Shown in pieces: positions 59,311-64,000 of a DNA stretch of 64,000 nucleotides. The notes under the pieces are model-generated. The model had not been told where the DNA came from. It ran no database searches and saw nothing but the letters and a program-made list of their open reading frames with translations. The position numbers and the translations under genes are program-made. Numbering within the stretch: position 1 is the first letter of the stretch; each line of letters begins with the position of its first letter. Source of the DNA: Nocardia exalbida NBRC 100660 (lineage in GTDB: Bacteria > Actinomycetota > Actinomycetes > Mycobacteriales > Mycobacteriaceae); assembly GCF_000308575.1 (NCBI RefSeq), contig NZ_BAFZ01000002.1:62001-126000 (forward strand), given 5' to 3'.

Positions 59311-60345
59311 ATGCGAGTCCTGGTCACCGGGCATCAGGGATATCTGGGCACCGTCATGGTCCCGATACTGCAAGCCGCCGGGCACGAGGTCGTCGGGCTC
59401 GACACGGGCTGGTTCGCCGACTGCCTGCTGGGTGAGTTCGCCGGCGATCCGGAGGGCCTGCGCCTCGACCTGCGATCGGTGCAGATCGACGCCCTTCGCG
59501 GCATCGATGCGGTCGTCCATCTCGCCGCGCTGTCCAATGATCCCCTGGGCGCGCTCGCGCCGGAGGTCACCCACGAAATCAACCACCGCGCCTCGGTGCG
59601 TCTGGCTCGGCTCGCGAAAGAAGCCGGTGTGTCCCGGTTCCTGTACGCCTCCACCTGCTCGGTGTACGGTGCCGCCGGAGACGAACTGGTGACCGAGTCG
59701 GCGCCGCTGCGGCCGATCACTCCCTACGCCGAGTCGAAGGTGCGCGTCGAAGACGATGTCGCGGCGCTGGCCGACGACGACTTCGTTCCCGTCTTCCTGC
59801 GCAATGCCACCGCGTTCGGATTCTCCCCTCGTCCGCGCTCTGACATCGTGCTCAACAACCTCGTCGGACACGCCGTCCTCACCGGTGCGGTCAAGGTGCT
59901 CTCCGACGGCACGCCCTGGCGGCCGCTGGTCCACGCCCGCGACATCGCGGCGGCCTTCGAACGCTGCCTCACCGCACCGGCGTCCGCCGTCGCAGGCCGG
60001 GCGTTCAACATCGGCACGGAGCGAAACAATCTCACCGTGGCCGAGATCGCCGAGTCGGTGGTGGCCACCGTGCCGGGGTCGCGACTGCTGATCACCGGGG
60101 AGACCGGCGCCGACCCCCGCTCCTACCGGGTCGACTTCTCCGCCGCCCGCGCGGTGCTCGGTTTCGAGGCGCAGTGGTCGGTGCCCGACGGCGCCGCCGA
60201 ACTCTACCGCGAGTACACCGAGCGTGGCCTCACCGAAGAAGCGTTCTCCCAGCGATTCACCCGGCTCGCGTGGCTGCAGCGGCTGCGAGCATCCGGCGCT
60301 CTGGACCCGCGACTGCGTGCGGTCACCGCGCCGGTGAAAGGGTAG
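59311..60345 (+). CDS. NAD-dependent epimerase/dehydratase
   Basis: A 344-residue extended short-chain dehydrogenase acting on NDP-sugars. The NAD motif VTGHQGYLG is at residue 6, HLAALSNDPLG follows, and the active-site set is STCSVYG with the YAESKVR Tyr-x-x-x-Lys. It could be a 4-epimerase, 4,6-dehydratase or reductase; the sequence alone does not decide. ATG 59311 has GGGAG 8 nt upstream. Its 3' end overlaps the end of the converging 3,5-epimerase gene by 23 nt. Confidence 0.9.
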   Translation: MRVLVTGHQGYLGTVMVPILQAAGHEVVGLDTGWFADCLLGEFAGDPEGLRLDLRSVQIDALRGIDAVVHLAALSNDPLGALAPEVTHEINHRASVRLARLAKEAGVSRFLYASTCSVYGAAGDELVTESAPLRPITPYAESKVRVEDDVAALADDDFVPVFLRNATAFGFSPRPRSDIVLNNLVGHAVLTGAVKVLSDGTPWRPLVHARDIAAAFERCLTAPASAVAGRAFNIGTERNNLTVAEIAESVVATVPGSRLLITGETGADPRSYRVDFSAARAVLGFEAQWSVPDGAAELYREYTERGLTEEAFSQRFTRLAWLQRLRASGALDPRLRAVTAPVKG

Positions 60346-60886
60346 CCCGCAGATGGCTCCATCGTCCGGCGTTCGCGTCGCGATCCGACACCGCCGTCAC
60401 CGGCAGCGGCCAGGCGATCGCCAAGTCCGGATCGTCGAAGGCGACGCCGAGATCCTCGGCAGGATCGTGCGGCCGATCGATGCGGTAGCACACATCGGCG
60501 GTGTCGGTGAGTGCTTGGAATCCGTGCAGAAAGCCCGGTGGCACGTACAGATGCCGGAACTCCTCGTCGTCGAGCCGGAACGCCTGCGTCCGGCCGAACG
60601 TCGGCGACGACGGCCGGATGTCGACCAGCACGTCATGCACCGCGCCGTGTGCGCAGCGGACCAGTTTGGCCTCTCCGCGCCCGGACCGGCCGTGCATGCC
60701 GCGCACCACCCCGCGGTGCGACCGGGACTGCGAGTCCTGCACGAAACCGGCCGAGAACCCTGGAATTCCCAGATGGGAGTCGAATTCCGCGGCATCGAAG
60801 GTCCGGGTGAACAGGCCCCGGTCGTCCCGGACGGGCGCTGGCACCAGCACCACCACGCCGACCAGGTCGGTCTGCTCGATACGCAC
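60323..60886 (-). CDS. dTDP-4-dehydrorhamnose 3,5-epimerase family protein
   Basis: A 187-residue cupin of the RmlC family. Typical segments are PAPVRDDRGLFTRTFDAAEF, HRGVVRGMHGRSG (catalytic His), AVHDVLVDIRPSSPTFG and YVPPGFLHGFQAL. Epimerisation at C3 and C5 of a 4-keto-deoxysugar is expected. It is on the minus strand between two plus-strand genes: its stop overlaps the epimerase end and its GTG start (60886) lies 14 nt from the next plus gene. It must have its own promoter inside or beyond that gene. Confidence 0.88.
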   Translation of the reverse strand: MRIEQTDLVGVVVLVPAPVRDDRGLFTRTFDAAEFDSHLGIPGFSAGFVQDSQSRSHRGVVRGMHGRSGRGEAKLVRCAHGAVHDVLVDIRPSSPTFGRTQAFRLDDEEFRHLYVPPGFLHGFQALTDTADVCYRIDRPHDPAEDLGVAFDDPDLAIAWPLPVTAVSDRDANAGRWSHLRATLSPAR

Positions 60887-60900
60887 ACCGACATCGTGTC

Positions 60901-62001
60901 ATGACCGGCCGCTGCCGCGCCTGCTCCGGCGCCGTTCTGCACACCGTCCTCGATCTCGGGACGGTGCCCGCAGCCGATGATTTCCCGCCCGCGGGCCGAC
61001 CGGTGAGACCGGCGGAGACCACGCACCCGCTGCGGATGGTGCGGTGCCCGCAATGTGAGCTGGCGCAGCTCGCCGAAGACGACACCGTGGCCGCCGAACC
61101 CCGTGGCGTGGAGCCGCGAGCCCTCCGCGATCAAGCAGCCGATGCGATTGCCCGGGTCGACGCGGCCGGCCTGCTGCGCGGCCGCACGGTCATCGAGTTC
61201 GGCAGTCCGCACGGTGGTTCCTGGCTGCCGTTGCTGGCCCAGCGTGGCTGCACCGAAGCCGACGCGGCGCGGGCGGACCTGGTCGTGGACTGTTTCGGCA
61301 TCATGCACGAACCCGACCAGCGGGCCGCGTTCGCCGCACGCGCCGCGGCCACCGCGCCGGGCGGGCTGCTCCTGCTGCAGTTCCACTCGCTGGCCGCCAT
61401 CGTGGCACAACGGCAGTGGAACGCGTTGCGGCACGGGCATTTCGCGTACTACTCCCTGCATGCGCTGAGCCTGGCGCTCACCGCCGCTGGCATGGGCGTG
61501 ACCACCGCGTGGGAGTTCGACCTCTACGGCGGGACGGTGCTGGTAGCAGCTCGGCGCGGCCCTACCGAGCCGGACCGCGCCGTGCGCGAGATCCTGGCCC
61601 GCGAACGCGAACTCGTCACCCCGGAGTCGCTGCATCGGCTCCAGCGGTTCGTGGACGACCATGTGCGCGCGCTGCGGAACTGGCTGATCGATGCGGCCGC
61701 GGCCGGACAGCGCGTCTACGCCTACGGCGCCGCGTCCCGGGCGGTTGCCCTGCTGTCGCTGGCCGGTGCGCACCAGGGACTTGTCGCCGGAGTCGCCGAC
61801 GCCGCACCCGCCAAACGGGGACGCCGGATGCCCGGCACCGACATCCCGATCATCAGCCCGCGGGACCTGATCGCGGCAGCACCCGACCGGGTGCTGTTGA
61901 CGCTGCCCGACCTACTGGATGAAGTGTCGACCGGACTTCCAGAACTCGACGGGCGTTGGTTCGTGGACGATCCGCGCGGACCCAGAAGGGGAAGCGGATG
62001 A
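60901..62001 (+). CDS. Degenerate C-methyltransferase paralogue (probable pseudoenzyme)
   Basis: A 366-residue relative of the gene at 56608. The zinc domain is kept (CRACSGA and RCPQCELAQL), as is the C-terminal sugar domain (VYAYGAASRAVALLSLAG, RMPGTDIPIISPRDL). The SAM domain is about 33 residues shorter: after VIEFGSPHGGSWLPLL it jumps to ADLVVDCFGIMHEPD, losing the segment with the acidic ribose-binding residue. The catalytic YHEH motif reads RHGHFAYY, so Glu is lost. It is likely inactive as a methyltransferase and could be a structural or binding partner. ATG 60901. Confidence 0.82.
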   Translation: MTGRCRACSGAVLHTVLDLGTVPAADDFPPAGRPVRPAETTHPLRMVRCPQCELAQLAEDDTVAAEPRGVEPRALRDQAADAIARVDAAGLLRGRTVIEFGSPHGGSWLPLLAQRGCTEADAARADLVVDCFGIMHEPDQRAAFAARAAATAPGGLLLLQFHSLAAIVAQRQWNALRHGHFAYYSLHALSLALTAAGMGVTTAWEFDLYGGTVLVAARRGPTEPDRAVREILARERELVTPESLHRLQRFVDDHVRALRNWLIDAAAAGQRVYAYGAASRAVALLSLAGAHQGLVAGVADAAPAKRGRRMPGTDIPIISPRDLIAAAPDRVLLTLPDLLDEVSTGLPELDGRWFVDDPRGPRRGSG

Positions 62002-62300
62002 CCGACCCCCGACCGTGTGACTCCGCCCCGACGACCACATTTCCCGCGCCGCACCCGGCCAGCAGTTCCCGAGCGAGGACAGCCGTACCGATGAACACCA
62101 CCCCTCGGATGCGCCGACACCAGCGGCATGCACCGGCCGACCCGGTCGCACCGGTCATGGTGCCGACGGGCGTGGCCGACCGGTCCGGCGGTCTCGTGCC
62201 CGTCGCCGTCATCGAGGCGATCGGATCGGTGCGTGGGCGCCGCCGCGCCGATCCGGTGTCGCCGAGCGGCGATGTCGACGGCCCGGCCTCGACGGTGTGA
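61998..62300 (+). CDS. Possible small protein, weakly supported
   Basis: A 100-codon frame whose ATG overlaps the stop of the pseudo-methyltransferase (ATGA), with GAAGGGGAAG upstream, so translation is plausible. The product is Pro-, Ala- and Arg-rich with no fold or motif (TFPAPHPASSS, RMRRHQRHAPADP, VPVAVIEAIGSV). It fills an otherwise gene-free 340 bp before the converging glycosyltransferase. It could equally be a non-coding spacer. Confidence 0.35.
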   Translation: MTDPRPCDSAPTTTFPAPHPASSSRARTAVPMNTTPRMRRHQRHAPADPVAPVMVPTGVADRSGGLVPVAVIEAIGSVRGRRRADPVSPSGDVDGPASTV

Positions 62301-62342
62301 TCGGCGGTGGCCACTACCGGACAGCAGCAACCGCGGTCTTGT

Positions 62343-63161
62343 TCAGCGGCCGACCGCGGCCCGCGCGCGCACCCGCAGCCGCGTCCCCAAGGCCCGGACC
62401 AGGCGCAGGTCACCGGCCAGCACGTCGGCCGGACCGACGAGCTCCGGGTGATCGGCGCCCAGCCGATGATGGAATCGCAGCTGCTCGGTGAGCTTGCTGC
62501 GGGTCGATGTGCGACTGCACAGGTTGAACGAGGAGTTCCGCCAGGCGGCCACGATGTCGTCGAGCCCGAGGAAAGCGCCGCGGCTGCCGACGCGGGCGAA
62601 CAGGTCCACGTCCATCGGGAATACGAGGTCGCCGCGCAGTCCGCCGACGGCGTCGTAGTCGGTACGCCGGAACATGGCGGCCGCGGTGGGGCCGAAGTCG
62701 GCCGCTCCGCGACGCACGATCACCCGGGCCAGCCGGCGGCTGCCGTGCATGCCGATCAGTTGCGGCAGCCCCAGCCCGGTCTCGAGGAGCTCGCCGGACT
62801 CGTCGATCACGTCGAACCTGCCCGCGCACAACGCGATCGCGTCGTCGTCGAACACCGCCGACTGCGCGGCGAGGGTGCCGGGACGCAGGAGGTCGTCGGC
62901 ACAGACCACCTTCACGAGGTCCCCGGTGGATTCCCGGATCACCCGGTCCCAATTCGCGCCGATCGGCAGTACGCGATCGTTGCGCAGGACACGCACCCGC
63001 GGATCGTGGCGCGCCCGCGCGATGTCGCCGGTGCGGTCGGTGCTCGCGTTGTCGAGGATCACGACTTCGAAATCGAGGTCTTGCGCCAATACCGAATCCA
63101 GGGTCGCGGCGAGCGTTCGTTCCGCGTTGTAGGCCGGCACGCACACCGACAGTTTCCGCAT
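62343..63161 (-). CDS. Family 2 glycosyltransferase
   Basis: A 272-residue GT-A enzyme of family 2. It opens with LSVCVPAYNAERTLAATLDSVL and continues with VVILDNASTDRTGDIA, the metal-binding acidic motif VVCADDLLRPG, and FPMDVDLFARVGSRGAF. It has no membrane helices, so it acts at the inner face of the membrane on a lipid-linked acceptor or on a soluble sugar. ATG 63161. It is divergent from the family 4 glycosyltransferase across a 233-bp, AT-richer spacer. Confidence 0.9.
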   Translation of the reverse strand: MRKLSVCVPAYNAERTLAATLDSVLAQDLDFEVVILDNASTDRTGDIARARHDPRVRVLRNDRVLPIGANWDRVIRESTGDLVKVVCADDLLRPGTLAAQSAVFDDDAIALCAGRFDVIDESGELLETGLGLPQLIGMHGSRRLARVIVRRGAADFGPTAAAMFRRTDYDAVGGLRGDLVFPMDVDLFARVGSRGAFLGLDDIVAAWRNSSFNLCSRTSTRSKLTEQLRFHHRLGADHPELVGPADVLAGDLRLVRALGTRLRVRARAAVGR

Positions 63162-63394
63162 CGCCAGCCGCCTTTTTGTCAGAACCGCAATCGGACATTG
63201 CCTCGTAATTGCCCAAACTATGCCATATTTCGCTTGGGGTCGGCATCCGGACTCGTAATGCCCGGTGCCGGAAATCGGATACCGCGCATCTGTGTGGGAA
63301 GGCCGGAACCGGTGGCCAGTCCTATACTTCCCGGCCGTAAACGAGTTCGGCCGACGGCTCCGAAGTGCGGCATGCGGGATGAGGGGATCGGGTC

Positions 63395-64000
63395 ATGATC
63401 GGCGCTTCCGGCGCGGTGCGGGTGCACATGACCGGATCGGAGTGGTTCGGCGCCGCGCCCGGCGGCCTGGGCCGATACTTCACGGACTTGCACGGCGCAT
63501 TGCTGGACGTTCCTGGGATTTCGTTGTCCGCCGCCGCCTTCGGCCCGCCCGACCGGACGGCGGCCGGTACCCGATCCTGGGGGCCGGTCGGCGGGTCGAC
63601 ACTGCACCGCGCCCGCACCGCGTTCCGCGCTCGCGACGCGTTGTACCCCGGCACCGTCGTGGATCGCCACTTCTGCCTCTACGGCCCGGCCGCCAGAGAC
63701 CGGCGTGGTCGACGGCTACCACTGGTCGTGCATTTCCACGGTCCGTGGGCGGCGGAGAGCCGAATGCACGGACAGCATCCCGCCGCAGCTTTCGCCAAAT
63801 ACCTCATCGAACGTTTGCGTTACGTTTGCGCGGATCGTTTCGTCGTGCTTTCCGATCACTTCCGCACTGTGTTGTGCGACGACTACCGCATCGCGGCGGA
63901 TCGCGTCGAGGTGATCGCGCCCGGAGTCGATCTCAGCCGGTTCCGAGCCGCCCCCGTCCCCGCGGCCCCGCCGGTCGTTCTGTGCGTGCGGCGGCTGGAG
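63395..64000 (+). CDS. Family 4-type glycosyltransferase (partial, runs off the window)
   Basis: The frame from ATG 63395 (GAGGGG 8 nt upstream) stays open to the window end, giving 202 codons with no stop. The N-terminal GT-B domain is clear: the GGLGRYFTDLH opening, VVHFHGPWAAESR, FVVLSDHFRTVL and VIAPGVDLSRFR, followed by the start of the second domain (VVLCVRRLE). This is the pattern of family 4 retaining enzymes such as mannosyltransferases. The rest of the gene, with the donor-binding site, lies outside the window. Confidence 0.88.
   Translation, partial: MIGASGAVRVHMTGSEWFGAAPGGLGRYFTDLHGALLDVPGISLSAAAFGPPDRTAAGTRSWGPVGGSTLHRARTAFRARDALYPGTVVDRHFCLYGPAARDRRGRRLPLVVHFHGPWAAESRMHGQHPAAAFAKYLIERLRYVCADRFVVLSDHFRTVLCDDYRIAADRVEVIAPGVDLSRFRAAPVPAAPPVVLCVRRLE

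Noticed and set aside
61722..62330. Minus-strand open frames in the gap after the pseudo-methyltransferase
   Set aside because: They overlap the supported plus-strand gene and code Arg/Gly/His-rich sequence with no start-site support.

Overview
The window is very GC-rich actinobacterial chromosome. Its gene content and order point to a mycolic-acid bacterium close to Nocardia or Rhodococcus: a bifunctional LysX, a cutinase-like esterase, DUF5313 membrane proteins, a PE/PPE/EspG trio, and a backbone that, from memory of the M. tuberculosis map, follows Rv3859c down to about Rv3814c (gltB, gltD, rraA, Rv3850-like, Rv3847-like, sodA, DUF4328, glpQ1, bfrB, DUF2470, pheA, phosphoglycerate mutase, metallopeptidase, septum protein, serS, MBL-Rieske protein, PlsC pair). 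No rRNA, tRNA, CRISPR array or intact insertion sequence was seen.

Layout. 0-5 kb: end of gltB, gltD, a secreted esterase, a tandem pair of small secreted Gly/Pro-rich proteins, a histidine phosphatase and a truncated Uma2 nuclease. 5-11 kb: a small membrane protein, lysX, an S4-domain protein, rraA, then a gene-poor stretch holding structured dispersed repeats, then DUF5313 genes. 11-15 kb: an SRPBCC protein and a copper operon (membrane protein, ycnI, copC, copD) joined by 4-nt overlaps. 15-23 kb: RecB-like nuclease, htpG, methyltransferase, an SDR divergent from a TetR regulator, and a GDT1 transporter behind a clear yybP-ykoY manganese riboswitch. 23-36 kb: sodA (Gln145, manganese type), msrA, a cluster of DnaA boxes, rhodanese, DUF4328-glpQ pair, a ferritin pair, an LCP enzyme and a DUF2470 gene with a near-consensus IdeR box, then pheA and its mutase neighbour. 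37-39.3 kb: an EspG/PPE/PE cassette set into the core order. 39-54 kb: metallopeptidase, septum protein, aldehyde dehydrogenase, serS, a GGDEF/EAL protein with a decayed GGDEF motif, two transporters, a MauE-thioredoxin fusion, a BP74-related protein, an MBL-Rieske protein, a lipoprotein and two PlsC acyltransferases. 54.6 kb to the end: an accessory surface-polysaccharide locus.

How the genes work together. Iron (IdeR boxes, ferritin pair, DUF2470), manganese (riboswitch, GDT1, Mn-type SOD), copper (CopC/CopD/YcnI) and oxidant repair (MsrA, SOD, rhodanese, MauE-thioredoxin) are neighbours. The last 9.4 kb encodes a lipid-linked sugar initiator, a sugar-1-phosphate nucleotidyltransferase, a sugar C-methyltransferase plus a probable dead paralogue, a PIG-L deacetylase, an NDP-sugar epimerase, a 3,5-epimerase and two glycosyltransferases. 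This fits a glycan with an unusual branched or deoxy sugar.

The observations most worth a second look are the modular covarying hairpin repeats next to the starts of rraA and the DUF5926 gene, the three tandem DnaA boxes in ordinary intergenic DNA, the ferritin paralogue with lost ferroxidase ligands, the pseudo-methyltransferase in the glycan locus, the manganese riboswitch, and the tetR/GDT1 pair in which neither gene has a stop codon at its natural end.
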